From Vreelandella aquamarina (GTDB lineage Bacteria; Pseudomonadota; Gammaproteobacteria; Pseudomonadales; Halomonadaceae): a stretch of DNA of 64,000 nucleotides. Shown piece by piece: positions 38,527-49,292 of the stretch; position 1 is the first letter of the stretch; each line of letters begins with the position of its first letter. The notes beneath the pieces are model-generated. The model was not told where the DNA came from. It ran no database searches and saw nothing but the letters and a program-made list of their open reading frames with translations. The stretch is from NCBI RefSeq assembly GCF_020075495.1, contig NZ_JABYQT010000002.1, forward strand, positions 248,001 through 312,000, in the 5' to 3' direction. Position numbers and translations under genes: made by a program.

Positions 38527-39933
38527 ATGGGGCGAGTGCCTATTCAAGTACCTAGCGGCGTGACCGTCGTTATTGGCCTGGGCGCTTCCGGGCGGGCCAT
38601 CTGCCGCCACCTGGCGCGGGTTGGCCGACCGTTCATCGTGGCTGATACCCGTGAAGCCCCGCCAGGGCTCGAGGCATTTTATCAAGCTCATCCAGGCGTT
38701 GAGGTTCACTGCGGCCCGCTTGACGCGCTGGACTTCACCCACGCCTTTGAAGTGGTGGCAAGTCCTGGTGTCGATCCTCGCTCTCCGGGGCTTGAAGGTC
38801 TGGCTGAAGAGATCAATCCGCATACCGGCGAGCCCAGGCTCGTGGGCGAAACGGCGCTTTTCGTGCGCGCCAGGCGCACGAGCGGGCATGTTGCGCCCAT
38901 GGCCGCCATCACCGGCTCAAATGCCAAATCCACGGTGACGACGCTGCTCGGCGAGATGGCGAAAGCTGCCGGTCTGCGTGTCGCAGTGGGCGGTAACCTG
39001 GGGACACCCGCGCTGGATCTGCTGGCCGATCAGCCGGATGCCGAGCTATACGTGCTCGAGCTTTCAAGCTTTCAGCTGGAAACCACTCCTTCCCTGGGCG
39101 CCCAGGCGGTGGCGTTCTTGAATCTGAGCGATGATCATCTTGACCGGCACGGCGACATGTCAGCGTATCGTCTGGCCAAGCAGCGCATCTTCAACGAGGC
39201 GCTGCATGCCGTCGTCAATCGGGATGATCCACTTACCTGGCCCATTGAAGAGGGGCCAAGCGTTACTTGCTTTACGGTTGATCCGCCGGGTGAAGATGAA
39301 TGGGGCCTTGTGTGGCAGGGCGCCGAGCTATATCTGATGCAGGGCCAGACCCGCTGGGTGGCTGCCAGTGAGTTGCAAATCGCCGGGCAGCACAACTATG
39401 CCAACGCACTGGCCGCGCTTGCGCTGGGGCAGGCACTGAATCTTCCCGCATCTGCCATGGTCGAGGCCCTCAAGGCGTTCACCGGTCTTGCGCATCGTAG
39501 CGAAACCATTGCCACCCTCAATGGCGTGACCTGGATCAACGACTCGAAGGGCACCAACGTGGGCGCTACGCTTGCAGCGATCAGTGGCTTGAGCGCTACC
39601 CTGGAGGGGCGCCTGATCTGGCTGGCGGGTGGCATTGGAAAGGGGGCGGATTTTACGCCGCTTTCTGAACCTTTAGCCAAGTGTGCACGCCTGGCGCTGT
39701 TGTTCGGTAAAGACCGGGGGCAGATTGCCGAGGTGCTTTCGCCCCAGGTGTCGGTGCAGGAGGTGGATAATCTTGCCCAGGCAATGGAGGCGGCCTTTGC
39801 GCGTGCCTTGCCGGGAGATTGCGTCCTGCTGTCGCCGGCGTGTGCAAGCCTTGATCAGTTTTCCGGCTATCAGGCCCGCGGCGATGCGTTTCGCCATTGG
39901 GTCGAGCATAAGGCAGCGGAGGTATCGCCATGA
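38527..39933 (+). CDS. murD: MurD, UDP-MurNAc-L-Ala:D-Glu ligase
   Basis: Adds D-glutamate to UDP-MurNAc-L-alanine. 468 aa. N-terminal nucleotide-binding fold VVIGLGASGRAICRHL; ATP loop reads ITGSNAKSTVTTLLGEMAKAAG, with Ala where E. coli has Gly in the P-loop (GSNGKST), a variant I believe occurs in pseudomonads as well. C-terminal domain contains INDSKGTNVGATLAAI and LLSPACASLDQF. AAAGGAG precedes ATG 38527; it overlaps ftsW by four bases. Confidence 0.98.
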   Translation: MGRVPIQVPSGVTVVIGLGASGRAICRHLARVGRPFIVADTREAPPGLEAFYQAHPGVEVHCGPLDALDFTHAFEVVASPGVDPRSPGLEGLAEEINPHTGEPRLVGETALFVRARRTSGHVAPMAAITGSNAKSTVTTLLGEMAKAAGLRVAVGGNLGTPALDLLADQPDAELYVLELSSFQLETTPSLGAQAVAFLNLSDDHLDRHGDMSAYRLAKQRIFNEALHAVVNRDDPLTWPIEEGPSVTCFTVDPPGEDEWGLVWQGAELYLMQGQTRWVAASELQIAGQHNYANALAALALGQALNLPASAMVEALKAFTGLAHRSETIATLNGVTWINDSKGTNVGATLAAISGLSATLEGRLIWLAGGIGKGADFTPLSEPLAKCARLALLFGKDRGQIAEVLSPQVSVQEVDNLAQAMEAAFARALPGDCVLLSPACASLDQFSGYQARGDAFRHWVEHKAAEVSP

Positions 39934-41111
39934 GTCGTCTACAGCGGTTTCAAAAGGCCGTTACCACGCGTCACTTTCCCTGCGATATATGGCTGATCGT
40001 GGCCGCGGTATCGCTGGCCGGGCTTGGCTGGGTCATGGTCAGCTCGGCTTCCATCGGACTTTTGGACAACAGCTTTTACTACTTTCGCCAGCACGGCATA
40101 TTCCTGATGCTATCCGTGCTGGGTTGCCTTTTCATGATGAGCGTGCCGCTTGAAGTATGGCGCCAGAATGCGGCGCTTATCCTGCTGATCAGCATCGTGC
40201 TGCTGGTCGTGGTGCTGCTGTTTGGCCAGGAGATCAACGGCAGTAAACGCTGGATCAGACTCCCCGGGCCCTTGCCCAGCCTTCAGGTATCCGAGCTTGG
40301 CAAGATCGGCCTCATTCTCTACATGGCCATGTTCATGTCGCGCTTTGCCTACGAATTACGCCAGCGCGCATTTACGCTGTGGCGGCCTATCGCAGTGCTT
40401 GCGGTGCCCGCAGGGCTGCTGTTTCTGGCGCCGGATTTCGGCGGCATGGTGGTCTATACCACGTGCGTGATCGGCATGCTGATGATGAGTGGCGCATCGC
40501 TTGTGCTGCTGATCGGCAGCGGTGGGGTGCTTGCGTTCGGGGCGGTGATGCTGGTGGTGCTGGAGCCTTACCGTCTGGCGCGATGGACCAGCTTTCTGGA
40601 CCCCTGGGCCGATCAGTTTGCGACCGGTTATCAGCTGACTCAGGCGTTGATCGCCTTCGGGCGTGGCCATGTGACCGGCACGGGGCTCGGTAACAGCGTA
40701 CAGAAACTCCACTATCTGCCCGAGGCGCACACCGATTTCATCTTTGCCGTTATCGCCGAAGAGCTCGGCATGATCGGCGCCATTGTCGTCATCTTGATGT
40801 TTACGCTGCTGATTGGTCGGGCCATGTGGATCGGGCGCAAGGCCGAGCTTGCCGGCCACCTGTTCGGCGCCTACGTAAGCTATGGCATCGGGTTCGTTAT
40901 CGCTTCCCAGGCATTCATCAACATGGCGGTGAGCTCGGGGCTTTTGCCCACCAAGGGGCTGACCCTGCCGCTGATCAGCTACGGTGGCTCCAGTCTTCTG
41001 GTCATTGGCATGATGATCGGACTTCTGCTGCGCGTCGATGCCGAGACGAGGCATCGTCCGCGCCGGGCGCCGACCCCCTACAAGTCACGTCGCGAACCGC
41101 GATTATCGTAA
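39930..41111 (+). CDS. ftsW: FtsW, septal peptidoglycan glycosyltransferase
   Basis: SEDS-family polytopic membrane enzyme that polymerises lipid II with FtsI. 393 aa with about ten membrane spans, starting DIWLIVAAVSLAGLGWVMVSSAS. SEDS signatures: NGSKRWIRLPGPLPSLQVSELGK, the catalytic Asp region LDPWADQFATGYQLTQALIAFG, GLGNSVQKLHYLPEAHTDFIF, and GLLPTKGLTLPLISYGGSSL near the end. Overlaps murD by four bases. Confidence 0.98.
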   Translation: MSRLQRFQKAVTTRHFPCDIWLIVAAVSLAGLGWVMVSSASIGLLDNSFYYFRQHGIFLMLSVLGCLFMMSVPLEVWRQNAALILLISIVLLVVVLLFGQEINGSKRWIRLPGPLPSLQVSELGKIGLILYMAMFMSRFAYELRQRAFTLWRPIAVLAVPAGLLFLAPDFGGMVVYTTCVIGMLMMSGASLVLLIGSGGVLAFGAVMLVVLEPYRLARWTSFLDPWADQFATGYQLTQALIAFGRGHVTGTGLGNSVQKLHYLPEAHTDFIFAVIAEELGMIGAIVVILMFTLLIGRAMWIGRKAELAGHLFGAYVSYGIGFVIASQAFINMAVSSGLLPTKGLTLPLISYGGSSLLVIGMMIGLLLRVDAETRHRPRRAPTPYKSRREPRLS

Positions 41112-41131
41112 TAACATACAAGGAGTCGTGT

Positions 41132-42229
41132 GTGACCACGAGCGCACCTAAACGCGTCTTGATCATGGCAGGCGGAACCGGCGGACACGTGATTCCCGCG
41201 CTTTCACTGGCGCGTGCGTTAAGTGCCCAGGGCGTCACCGTGGAGTGGCTGGGCAGCCCGCGTGGCATTGAAAACCGTCTGGTGCCCGAGGCGGGTATCA
41301 AGCTGCATACGATTGCAATAAGCGGGCTGCGCGGCAACGGCGTCGCCGGCTGGCTGAAGGCCCCGGTGAATCTGAGCCGCGCCGTGCTTCAGGCGCGAGG
41401 CGTCATCAAACGCTTCAAGCCTCAACTGGTGGTGGGGCTTGGCGGCTTCGCCAGTGGCCCGGGCGGGCTTGCCGCCTGGCTTTCGCGAATCCCGCTGGTC
41501 GTTCACGAGCAAAATGCGGTTGCCGGGTTGACCAACCGCGTGCTGTCCCGGCTTGCGACCCGTAGCTACGCCGCGTTTGCCGAAGCCTTTGGCAAGCGGG
41601 CGGAGGTGATCGGCAATCCGGTGCGCGAAGAAATCGCAGCGATTGGGGAGGCGCCACGCCGTGCTGACGAGCTGACAGGTCGTCCACTGCGTCTATTGGT
41701 GGTGGGCGGCTCGCTCGGAGCGGTCGCGCTCAACGAGCGCTTGCCGCAAGCCGTGGCCGCCCTGGCACGCGAGAAGCGTCCGGAGATACGTCACCAGGCA
41801 GGCAAGTCGCGCGAGGCGCAGACCCTTGAATGCTATGTTCAGCACGGCGTGTCGGCCGAAGTCACTCCCTTCATTGACGACATGGCCGCCGCCTACGCCT
41901 GGGCGGATCTTGTCGTGTGCAGGGCAGGTGCGCTTACCGTGGCCGAGCTTGCCGCGGCAGCCAAGCCATCGCTTCTGGTTCCTTTCCCGTTTGCCGTTGA
42001 CGATCACCAGCGGGTAAACGCCGAGGTGCTGGTCAAGGCGGGGGCAGCGCTTTGTGTCGTCCAGTCGGCGCTGACCCCTGAGCGGTTGACCCACTATTTA
42101 AGCGATCTACTAGAGCCTGCAACGCTTGCGCTGATGGCCTCGCGGGCGCGCCAAGCGGCCCACCTTGAGGCCACCGAGCGCCTGGCCGATGGATGCCTGG
42201 CGATACTCAATAAAGGAGAAGCAGAGTGA
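41132..42229 (+). CDS. murG: MurG, lipid II-forming GlcNAc transferase
   Basis: Peripheral membrane GT28 enzyme that adds GlcNAc to lipid I. 365 aa beginning with GTG 41132, six bases after AAGGAG; an open frame extends back to 40826 inside ftsW and is not MurG-like. Signatures: [40 protein letters not shown], and the C-terminal [25 protein letters not shown]. Overlaps murC through GTGA. Confidence 0.98.
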   Translation: MTTSAPKRVLIMAGGTGGHVIPALSLARALSAQGVTVEWLGSPRGIENRLVPEAGIKLHTIAISGLRGNGVAGWLKAPVNLSRAVLQARGVIKRFKPQLVVGLGGFASGPGGLAAWLSRIPLVVHEQNAVAGLTNRVLSRLATRSYAAFAEAFGKRAEVIGNPVREEIAAIGEAPRRADELTGRPLRLLVVGGSLGAVALNERLPQAVAALAREKRPEIRHQAGKSREAQTLECYVQHGVSAEVTPFIDDMAAAYAWADLVVCRAGALTVAELAAAAKPSLLVPFPFAVDDHQRVNAEVLVKAGAALCVVQSALTPERLTHYLSDLLEPATLALMASRARQAAHLEATERLADGCLAILNKGEAE

Positions 42230-43695
42230 CCGACTCAGTAACCCAACCCCAAGCATCGCGCCTGAGCCCGAGTGGTCCGGGCATGCGTCGCATACAGCGT
42301 ATTCATTTCGTGGGGATTGGCGGTGCGGGCATGTGCGGTATTGCCGAAGTATTGGCAAACCAAGGTTACAGCGTCAGCGGTAGCGACATGAAGGCATCGG
42401 CCGTCGTCGAGCGGTTGCGCGAGTGCGGTATTCAGGTAGCGATCGGTCATGCCGAATCGAACGTTACAGGGGCTGATGTAGTAGTGGTCTCAAGCGCGGT
42501 AGACGAGACCAATCCGGAAATTCGCTGGGCCCATGAGCATCGCGTGCCGGTCGTGCGGCGGGCGGAGATGCTGGCCGAGCTGATGCGCTTTCGTCACGGT
42601 ATCGCCGTGGCCGGTACTCACGGCAAGACCACGACCACCAGCCTGACCGCGACGCTTCTGGCCGAAGGCGGGCTCGATCCGACTTTCGTGATCGGTGGCC
42701 GGCTGACCAGCGCCGGCGCCAATGCGCGCCTGGGCGAAGGCGACTACCTGGTAGCCGAGGCCGATGAATCCGACGCCTCCTTCCTGCATCTTCAGCCCAT
42801 GATGTCGATCGTCACCAACATCGATGCCGATCACATGGCCACGTATGGCGGTGATTTCGAGCGACTCAAGAGTACCTTTATCGAGTTTCTGCACAACCTG
42901 CCGTTCTACGGGTTGGCCGTACTGTGCATTGATGACGGCCATGTACGCGGGCTGTGCGAGCAGATCAAACGCCAGTTCGTCACTTACGGCTTCGACGCCG
43001 ATGCCGACTACCGTATCGTGGACTTCACCCAGCAGGGTGGCGAGGTCAGCTTCACTGCTCTGCGTCCGGGCGGCGCGGCGCCCCTTGATGTTCGCCTGGC
43101 CATGCCGGGGCGCCATAATGCCTTGAATGCCATGGCGGCCATCGTGGTGGCAACCGATGCTGGCGTCAGCGATGAGGCCATCCTGCGTGGGCTGGCAGGC
43201 TTTGCCGGGGTAGGGCGGCGCTTTCAGGTACACGGCCACTTCCCGGCGCCCAAGGGCGAAGGTCAGGTCATGCTGGTCGACGACTATGGCCATCACCCGC
43301 GGGAAGTGGATATGGTGATTCGCGCGGTGCGCGCCGGTTGGCCAGAGCGCCGATTGGTCATGCTCTACCAGCCTCATCGCTATAGCCGCACCCGCGACCT
43401 CTACGAAGACTTTGTGCGTGTTTTATCGCAGGTCGATACGCTGGTGCTGCTGGATGTGTACAGCGCCGGCGAAGCACTGATCGCCGGCGCCGATGGCCGG
43501 GCGCTGGCAGGCTCCATCCGTCAGCGTGGCGAAGTCGACCCGCTGTTTGTCGAGCACAAGCAGGAATTGCCCGCGCTGCTGGCCAACGTCCTGCGGCCTG
43601 ACGACATTCTGATTACCCAGGGCGCGGGCGATATCGGCGGCATATCCCTTTGCCTGGCGCAAGCGAAACTGGCATTGAGCGAGGTGACACTATGA
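42226..43695 (+). CDS. murC: MurC, UDP-MurNAc:L-alanine ligase
   Basis: First amino-acid addition to UDP-MurNAc. 489 aa, GTG start overlapping the murG stop. Rossmann motif [21 protein letters not shown] loop [14 protein letters not shown] near residue 126, [22 protein letters not shown] and [16 protein letters not shown]. Ends with ATGA overlap into ddl. Confidence 0.98.
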   Translation: MTDSVTQPQASRLSPSGPGMRRIQRIHFVGIGGAGMCGIAEVLANQGYSVSGSDMKASAVVERLRECGIQVAIGHAESNVTGADVVVVSSAVDETNPEIRWAHEHRVPVVRRAEMLAELMRFRHGIAVAGTHGKTTTTSLTATLLAEGGLDPTFVIGGRLTSAGANARLGEGDYLVAEADESDASFLHLQPMMSIVTNIDADHMATYGGDFERLKSTFIEFLHNLPFYGLAVLCIDDGHVRGLCEQIKRQFVTYGFDADADYRIVDFTQQGGEVSFTALRPGGAAPLDVRLAMPGRHNALNAMAAIVVATDAGVSDEAILRGLAGFAGVGRRFQVHGHFPAPKGEGQVMLVDDYGHHPREVDMVIRAVRAGWPERRLVMLYQPHRYSRTRDLYEDFVRVLSQVDTLVLLDVYSAGEALIAGADGRALAGSIRQRGEVDPLFVEHKQELPALLANVLRPDDILITQGAGDIGGISLCLAQAKLALSEVTL

Positions 43696-44624
43696 GCATC
43701 GGTGGCGTCTCCACGGAGAATGTGGTCGTGGTGTACGGCGGCTCGTCCGCTGAGCGCGAGGTTTCGCTGAAAAGCGGCGCGGCCGTTCTAGAAGCACTCA
43801 AGCGTCAAGGGATCGATGCCCAGGGGTATGATCTGCGCGACAAGGGGCTGGCCGGACTCGAGGCGCTGGCGCCGTCAGTGGTGTTCATTGCCCTGCATGG
43901 CCGGGGAGGCGAGGATGGCACCCTGCAAGGCGCGCTCGAACTTCTGGGCATTCCCTATACCGGCAGCGGGGTGCTCGCCTCGGCGCTGGGCATGGACAAG
44001 CAGCGTACCAAGCAGGTGTGGCAGGCAGCCAAGCTGCCCACGCCGCAGAGCATCATGCTCGCTGACGACGCAGACTGGGACGGCGTGGTGGCAACGCTTG
44101 GTCTGCCGATGATGGTCAAGCCCGTGCACGAAGGCTCGACCCTCGGTATCAGCATCGTCAAGACCCGGGAGGCTCTGAAAGCGGCCTATCGGGAAGCGTC
44201 CGAGTTCGATGCCCGGGTCATGGCCGAGCGGTTCGTGGTAGGCGATGAATACACGGTGGCACTGCTCGATGATCAGGTGCTTCCGGCCATTCGCGTGGAG
44301 GTGCCTGGCGGCTTTTACGACTATGAAGCCAAGTACGTTTCCAACACGACCCAGTACCATTTGCCTTGTGGGCTTTCACAAGCTGACGAAGCCGCGCTTG
44401 CCAGGCTCTGCCGCGACGCCTTTGTTGCTATTGGCTGTGAAGGGTGGGGGCGGGTGGATGTCATGCGCGACGCCATGGGCCAGTTCTGGCTGATCGAGGT
44501 CAATACGGTGCCAGGCATGACGGACCATAGCCTCGTTCCCCAGGCTGCTGCCCATGCGGGTATCACCTTCGATTCACTGGTGGTTCAGATTCTCCAGACG
44601 GCCGGCAAGCAGGGCGTGTCATGA
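43692..44624 (+). CDS. ddl: Ddl, D-alanine-D-alanine ligase
   Basis: ATP-grasp ligase making the D-Ala-D-Ala used by MurF; target of cycloserine. 310 aa from ATG 43692, overlapping the murC stop. Motifs: [63 protein letters not shown] and [16 protein letters not shown]. In the DdlB position of the dcw cluster. ftsQ follows after 9 bp. Confidence 0.98.
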   Translation: MSIGGVSTENVVVVYGGSSAEREVSLKSGAAVLEALKRQGIDAQGYDLRDKGLAGLEALAPSVVFIALHGRGGEDGTLQGALELLGIPYTGSGVLASALGMDKQRTKQVWQAAKLPTPQSIMLADDADWDGVVATLGLPMMVKPVHEGSTLGISIVKTREALKAAYREASEFDARVMAERFVVGDEYTVALLDDQVLPAIRVEVPGGFYDYEAKYVSNTTQYHLPCGLSQADEAALARLCRDAFVAIGCEGWGRVDVMRDAMGQFWLIEVNTVPGMTDHSLVPQAAAHAGITFDSLVVQILQTAGKQGVS

Positions 44625-44633
44625 TGAGGCCGT

Positions 44634-45356
44634 ATGAAAAAGCGTAATGCTTGGTTCGGCATCATTCTGCTGGCGTTGCTTGTGGGAGCGGGAGGGCGTG
44701 CTCTCTGGCTCTGGCTCGATCGGCCTATCGAGCGCGTATCGATCCGCGGCGAGTGGGAGTATGTCAGCGCCGATTATCTGCGTACCCAGCTTGCACCGCT
44801 GGTTCAGGGCGCGACCTGGCTATCGGTGGATCTGGGCGTATTGCGCAACCAGGCCATGCAGATAGGCTGGCTGCACGAAGTGCGTATCTCGCGTGAATGG
44901 CCCAACGCGTTGGTGTTCGAGCTGGTGGAGCAGGAACCCGTCGCCCGCTGGAACGATGACTTCCTGCTCAACCCCGAGGGCGAGCCGTTTCCCTACGCCC
45001 CGCTCGAGGTGCCCAAAGGATTGCCGGACCTCGCCGGCCCGGACGGCAGCAGTGAGGAAGTGCTAGCCTACTATTACCGTTTGACGCCCCATTTTGAAAG
45101 CCTGGCCCTAGGGCTTTCGCAGCTGCGCCTGGAACCGCGCGGCGCATGGCGCTTGCAGTTAAACAATGGCACATGGGTAATGCTGGGAAGACGCGATCAC
45201 GAAGTTCGCCTGGCACGTCTGTCAGCCTCCTGGCAGCGCGAACTGGCGAGGTTTGGTGAGCATATTCGCTATATCGATTTACGCTATCCCAACGGCGTGT
45301 CGGTTGCTTGGCACGGCGAGAGTGATTTTGAAGCGACGGATGAGGAAGAAGAGTAA
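44634..45356 (+). CDS. ftsQ: FtsQ, divisome assembly protein
   Basis: Bitopic inner-membrane protein with a periplasmic POTRA domain; nucleates the FtsQLB complex. 240 aa: membrane segment FGIILLALLVGAGGRALWLWL (about residues 8-28), POTRA (IERVSIRGEWEYVSADYL...SREWPNALVFELVEQEPVARW), beta domain ending IDLRYPNGVSVAW. Followed not by ftsA immediately but by a 312-bp AT-rich gap. Confidence 0.97.
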   Translation: MKKRNAWFGIILLALLVGAGGRALWLWLDRPIERVSIRGEWEYVSADYLRTQLAPLVQGATWLSVDLGVLRNQAMQIGWLHEVRISREWPNALVFELVEQEPVARWNDDFLLNPEGEPFPYAPLEVPKGLPDLAGPDGSSEEVLAYYYRLTPHFESLALGLSQLRLEPRGAWRLQLNNGTWVMLGRRDHEVRLARLSASWQRELARFGEHIRYIDLRYPNGVSVAWHGESDFEATDEEEE

Positions 45357-45668
45357 GGGAGAGTTTGGACGCTGTCTTCCTGGTCGATGTGAGTAATCGC
45401 CAACGCTGAAAAACCACGCCTGTGGGGTTTAAATTAACGTCTAAGCCCATTATTGTGGGCTCGAATCAGTCGTATTCTGGCGATTGTTTCTATAGTATGG
45501 GCATTTGAGGGGTTATATTGGATTTCTGCTCTTCCAGCGGCGTTTAAAGATAATTAGCAGTTAACGCTAATTAGCTGAACGAGTTGTATCCAAAGTGATG
45601 GGTTAGTTTACGGTTAATACCACTGTTTATTTTATTATCGAGAACATTACAAGGAGAATTCCCGGCTC
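45357..45668 (+). other. AT-rich ftsQ-ftsA intergenic region, probable regulatory segment
   Basis: 312 bp with no convincing gene and visibly lower G+C than its surroundings. It contains a hairpin AAACC-AC...G-GGTTT (45411-45430, one bulge), a stem GCCCAT/GTGGGC (45445-45450, 45455-45460), and an inverted repeat TAATTAGC-N7-GCTAATTA (45551-45573). A -10-like TATTAT lies at 45633-45638 with only a weak -35. This probably houses the promoter or promoters for ftsAZ; no box is certain. Confidence 0.55.
45551..45573. repeat. 8-bp inverted repeat upstream of ftsA
   Basis: TAATTAGC (45551-45558) and GCTAATTA (45566-45573) separated by AGTTAAC. The half-sites and spacing look operator-like; 95 bp upstream of ftsA. 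No regulator is assigned. Confidence 0.6.
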
Positions 45669-46958
45669 ATGGCAGGCTCACCCAATGCATCTAATATGGT
45701 GGTCGGGCTGGACATCGGAACGTCCAAGGTCGTCGCAATTGTCGGGCAACCTACTGACGATGGCGGCATAGAGATTGCTGGCATCGGCTCGCACCCTTCG
45801 CGTGGCATGAAGCGTGGTGTGGTGATCAATATCGAATCAACGGTCCAGTCCATTCAGCGAGCCGTCGAAGAGGCCGAGCTGATGGCTGGCTGTGACATCC
45901 ACTCGGTCTATGTCGGTGTGGCGGGCAGCCATATAAGCTCGATGAACTCTGACGGCGTAGTGGCCATCAAGGAGCGCGAAGTCACTCCTTCCGATATCGA
46001 TCGGGTAATCGACTCCGCCAGGGCACGCGCCATTTCGGAAGGCCAGCGAGTGCTTCACGTGCTGCCCCAGGAGTTCTCGATCGATGCCCAGGGTGGCATC
46101 CGCGAACCTCTTGGCATGTCGGGCGTGCGCCTGGAGGCGCAGGTTCACCTGGTAACGGCGGCGCTGAACGCCGTCCAGAACATAGAGAAATGCGTGCGGC
46201 GCTGCGGGCTGGATGTCGATGCCATCATTCTGGAACAGCTGGCCTCGAGCATGGCAGTGTTGACAGAAGACGAGCGCGAGCTGGGCGTCTGCATGGTGGA
46301 TATCGGCGGTGGCACGACCGACATGGCCATTTTCACCGAAGGGGCGATTCGTCATACCGCAGTCATCCCGATTGCCGGTGATCAGGTCACCAATGACATC
46401 GCCATGGCGCTGCGCACACCGACTCAGCACGCCGAAGAAATCAAGGTAAAGTATGCCTGCGCGCTGACCCAGTTGGCCGCAAGCGATGAAATGATCAAGG
46501 TTCCCAGTGTGGGTGATCGTCCGGCACGTGACCTGTCACGGCAGGCGCTTGCCGAAGTGGTCGAGCCACGTTACGAAGAGTTGTTCACACTGGTAAGAGA
46601 CGAATTACGCCGTAGTGGCTATGAAGACATGGTGGCCGCTGGTGTGGTACTCACCGGCGGTACCTCACGTATGGAGGGTGTAAGCGAGCTGGCAGAGGAG
46701 ATTTTTCACATGCCCGTTCGTATTGCCTGTCCGCAAAACGTTAGAGGTTTGGCGGACGTAGTGCGTAACCCCATCTATGCGACAGGTGTCGGCTTGTTGC
46801 ATTATGCGTTGCAAGAAGTGCGGCATGGGCAAGGTCTAGAAAGCCACGGGGGAGTGGTTGCTGCCCATAAAGGGCGCAACGAGCTTGCCCGGCGTGATAT
46901 CAAGGAAGGCCATTCGGCGCTGGCGAGAATCAAGGGCTGGTTCAAAGGAAATTTCTGA
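45669..46958 (+). CDS. ftsA: FtsA, actin-like Z-ring membrane tether
   Basis: Binds the FtsZ C-terminal tail, polymerises on the membrane through an amphipathic helix and recruits later division proteins. 429 aa: ATPase phosphate loops [16 protein letters not shown] and [14 protein letters not shown], adenosine motif [17 protein letters not shown]2 domain, and a C-terminal amphipathic membrane helix ([13 protein letters not shown]). The AAGGAG sits 12 bases before the ATG, longer than optimal, with no in-frame start closer. Confidence 0.98.
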   Translation: MAGSPNASNMVVGLDIGTSKVVAIVGQPTDDGGIEIAGIGSHPSRGMKRGVVINIESTVQSIQRAVEEAELMAGCDIHSVYVGVAGSHISSMNSDGVVAIKEREVTPSDIDRVIDSARARAISEGQRVLHVLPQEFSIDAQGGIREPLGMSGVRLEAQVHLVTAALNAVQNIEKCVRRCGLDVDAIILEQLASSMAVLTEDERELGVCMVDIGGGTTDMAIFTEGAIRHTAVIPIAGDQVTNDIAMALRTPTQHAEEIKVKYACALTQLAASDEMIKVPSVGDRPARDLSRQALAEVVEPRYEELFTLVRDELRRSGYEDMVAAGVVLTGGTSRMEGVSELAEEIFHMPVRIACPQNVRGLADVVRNPIYATGVGLLHYALQEVRHGQGLESHGGVVAAHKGRNELARRDIKEGHSALARIKGWFKGNF

Positions 46959-46992
46959 CAGGGCCGCAAATGCGGTTCAGGAGACGGGGCTT

Positions 46993-48168
46993 ATGTTCGA
47001 ATTAGTAGACAACGCACCCTCGAGTAGTGCGGTCATAAAAGTAGTCGGGGTCGGTGGTGGCGGTGGTAATGCCGTCAACCACATGGTCGAGAGCAATATC
47101 GAAGGCGTCGAGTTCATCTGTGCCAACACCGATGCCCAGGCGCTTAAACGCGTATCTGCAAAAACGGTTCTACAGCTTGGTGGTGAAATTACCAAAGGGC
47201 TGGGTGCTGGCGCCAATCCCGAAGTGGGACGCCAGGCCGCGATGGAGGATCGTGATCGGATTGCCGAACTTCTGGAAGGTGCTGACATGGTCTTCATCAC
47301 CGCCGGAATGGGCGGTGGTACCGGTACCGGCGGTGCGCCGGTGGTTGCTCAAGTGGCCAAGGAACTGGGCATTCTCACAGTGGCGGTCGTGACCCGACCC
47401 TTCCCGTTTGAGGGTCCCAAGCGCATGCGTGCCGCCGAAGAGGGCATGAAGGAACTCTCGGAGCACGTCGATTCGCTGATCACCATTCCCAATGAAAAGC
47501 TTCTATCCGTACTGGGCAAGAACGCCACGCTGCTGACCGCGTTCAGTGCTGCCAATGATGTTCTGCTTGGCGCCGTGCAAGGCATTGCCGAGCTGATCAC
47601 AAGCCCCGGTATCATCAACGTCGACTTTGCCGACGTACGCACCGTCATGTCCGAAATGGGCATGGCCATGATGGGAACCGGTGGCGCCACCGGCGAGAAC
47701 CGCGCCCGTGAAGCGGCCGAAAAAGCCATCCGCAGCCCGCTGCTCGAAGATATCGATCTGCACGGCGCGCGTGGTATCCTGGTCAATATTACCGCTGGCC
47801 CCGATCTGTCGATTGGTGAATTCAACGACGTGGGCGCCACGGTTCAGGAGTTTGCTTCCCAGGAAGCAACCATCGTTGTCGGAACTTCCATCGACATGGA
47901 AATGTCCGACGAACTGCGTGTTACGGTCGTGGCAGCTGGCCTTGACGGCAGCAAAGCCAAGGTGGCTGCGCGTGAACCGGCTCGCCGTTCGGCAGCCGAA
48001 TCTTCGGACTACCGCAAATTGCAGCAGCCAACCGTCATGCGTCAACAGGCAACTGCCCGTGCCGAAGCCCCGGAGCATGCGCCCAAACCGCGTCCAGAGA
48101 AGAGTCGCACAGCTGATGCCGACGATTATCTGGACATTCCTGCATTCTTGCGCCGTCAGGCGGATTGA
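46993..48168 (+). CDS. ftsZ: FtsZ, tubulin-like division GTPase
   Basis: Polymerises into the Z ring. 391 aa from ATG 46993 (the open frame from 46858 lies within ftsA). Tubulin signature GGGTGTG at residues 107-113, T7-loop region [11 protein letters not shown], a variable linker of about 60 residues after 320, and the conserved C-terminal peptide [12 protein letters not shown] that binds FtsA and ZipA. 34 bp after ftsA. Confidence 0.99.
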   Translation: MFELVDNAPSSSAVIKVVGVGGGGGNAVNHMVESNIEGVEFICANTDAQALKRVSAKTVLQLGGEITKGLGAGANPEVGRQAAMEDRDRIAELLEGADMVFITAGMGGGTGTGGAPVVAQVAKELGILTVAVVTRPFPFEGPKRMRAAEEGMKELSEHVDSLITIPNEKLLSVLGKNATLLTAFSAANDVLLGAVQGIAELITSPGIINVDFADVRTVMSEMGMAMMGTGGATGENRAREAAEKAIRSPLLEDIDLHGARGILVNITAGPDLSIGEFNDVGATVQEFASQEATIVVGTSIDMEMSDELRVTVVAAGLDGSKAKVAAREPARRSAAESSDYRKLQQPTVMRQQATARAEAPEHAPKPRPEKSRTADADDYLDIPAFLRRQAD

Positions 48169-48190
48169 AGTAATCAACGGTTCACGCGAG

Positions 48191-48231
48191 CAGCAAACGA
48201 GTGTTTTATTGATTAAAACGCTCGTTTGCTG
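48191..48231. other. Long inverted repeat between ftsZ and lpxC
   Basis: 18-bp arms, 48191-48208 and 48214-48231, with one G-U position and a 5-base loop TTGAT. There is no T-tract after it, so it is not a canonical terminator. Its right arm contains the candidate lpxC -35. Confidence 0.85.
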
Positions 48232-48255
48232 TTAAAGTGAACACTGTTTGATAAC
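48226..48255 (+). promoter_or_regulatory. Candidate lpxC promoter
   Basis: TTGCTG (48226-48231), 18 bp, GATAAC (48250-48255); both four-of-six matches. The -35 is the end of the hairpin arm described at 48191. Confidence 0.4.
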
Positions 48256-48305
48256 TCCTATTCCTCCCTCGCGGTACTTCCGTCATTAGAGTTCGACCAC
48301 TGCCC

Positions 48306-49217
48306 ATGATCAGACAACGCACCCTACAAAATGTTATCCGCGCCACTGGAGTGGGTCTGCACTCCGGCAAGAAAGTCCATCTGGCTTTGCGCCCGGCGCC
48401 GGCAAACACCGGGATTGTGTTTGTAAGAACCGATCTGGAACCTGTGGTTCATGTACCCGCTCGCGCCGAGCTTGTCGAAGACACCAAGCTTTGCACGGCC
48501 CTTTCCTACGAAGGCGTCAAGGTCGCGACCGTCGAGCACTTGATGTCGGCTTTTGCAGGCCTTGGCATCGATAATGCCTACGTTGATCTGAGCGCGCCGG
48601 AAGTGCCCATCATGGATGGCAGCGCCAGCCCGTTCGTCTTTCTGATTCAGTCAGCGGGTATTCTCGAGCAGGAAGCGCCGAAGAAGTTCATCCGTATCAA
48701 GCGGCGCGTATCGGTCACCGACGGTGATAAAGAGGCCGTCTTTCTGCCCCACCAGGGCTTCAAGGTCTCGTTTGCGATCGACTTCGACCATCCTGTATTC
48801 GAACAGCAGAAGCAGACGGCACAGATCGACTTCTCGACTACCTCTTTCGTCAAGGAGGTTTCACGAGCCAGGACGTTCGGGTTCATGAAGGATCTGGAGT
48901 TCTTGCGCTCCAACAACCTGGCACTCGGCGGCAGTCTGGATAACGCGGTAGTGGTGGATGATTACCGGATCGTCAACGAGGGTGGCTTGCGCTACGAAGA
49001 CGAATTCGTCAAGCACAAGGTGCTGGACGCGATCGGTGACCTATACCAGCTGGGACACAGCCTGATTGGCGAATTCCACGGCACCAAGTCAGGCCATGCG
49101 CTCAACAACCAGCTGTGCCGCGAGCTGATGGCTCAGCCAGATGCTTACGAAATCGTCACCTTCGAAGGTGAAAAGGCGGTGGCGCCGATCTCTTACGCCG
49201 CCTCTGCCATGGCCTGA
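48306..49217 (+). CDS. lpxC: LpxC, UDP-3-O-acyl-GlcNAc deacetylase
   Basis: Zinc enzyme for the committed step of lipid A synthesis, cytosolic. 303 aa beginning [21 protein letters not shown]. Zinc ligands: H in [10 protein letters not shown] (about H78), and H/D in [15 protein letters not shown]; general base in MDGSASPF region and H in [16 protein letters not shown]. No strong ribosome binding site precedes the ATG. In enterobacteria its level is set by FtsH; the C-terminus here ends ...SYAASAMA. Confidence 0.98.
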   Translation: MIRQRTLQNVIRATGVGLHSGKKVHLALRPAPANTGIVFVRTDLEPVVHVPARAELVEDTKLCTALSYEGVKVATVEHLMSAFAGLGIDNAYVDLSAPEVPIMDGSASPFVFLIQSAGILEQEAPKKFIRIKRRVSVTDGDKEAVFLPHQGFKVSFAIDFDHPVFEQQKQTAQIDFSTTSFVKEVSRARTFGFMKDLEFLRSNNLALGGSLDNAVVVDDYRIVNEGGLRYEDEFVKHKVLDAIGDLYQLGHSLIGEFHGTKSGHALNNQLCRELMAQPDAYEIVTFEGEKAVAPISYAASAMA

Positions 49218-49244
49218 TGAGCGGGTAGCCTGCCTGACCTGAGT

Positions 49245-49271
49245 AAAAAGCACCGCCTGGCGGTGCTTTTT
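49245..49271. terminator. Bidirectional terminator between lpxC and dciA
   Basis: 11-bp perfect stem AAAAAGCACCG/CGGTGCTTTTT (49245-49255, 49261-49271), loop CCTGG. The A5/T5 ends serve both convergent genes. Confidence 0.93.
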
Positions 49272-49292
49272 GCATTTTGACGCGCCGCTGTC

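Noticed and set aside
40826..41131. Upstream extension of murG
   Set aside because: Overlaps ftsW in another frame; the GTG at 41132 has a proper AAGGAG and begins the family sequence.
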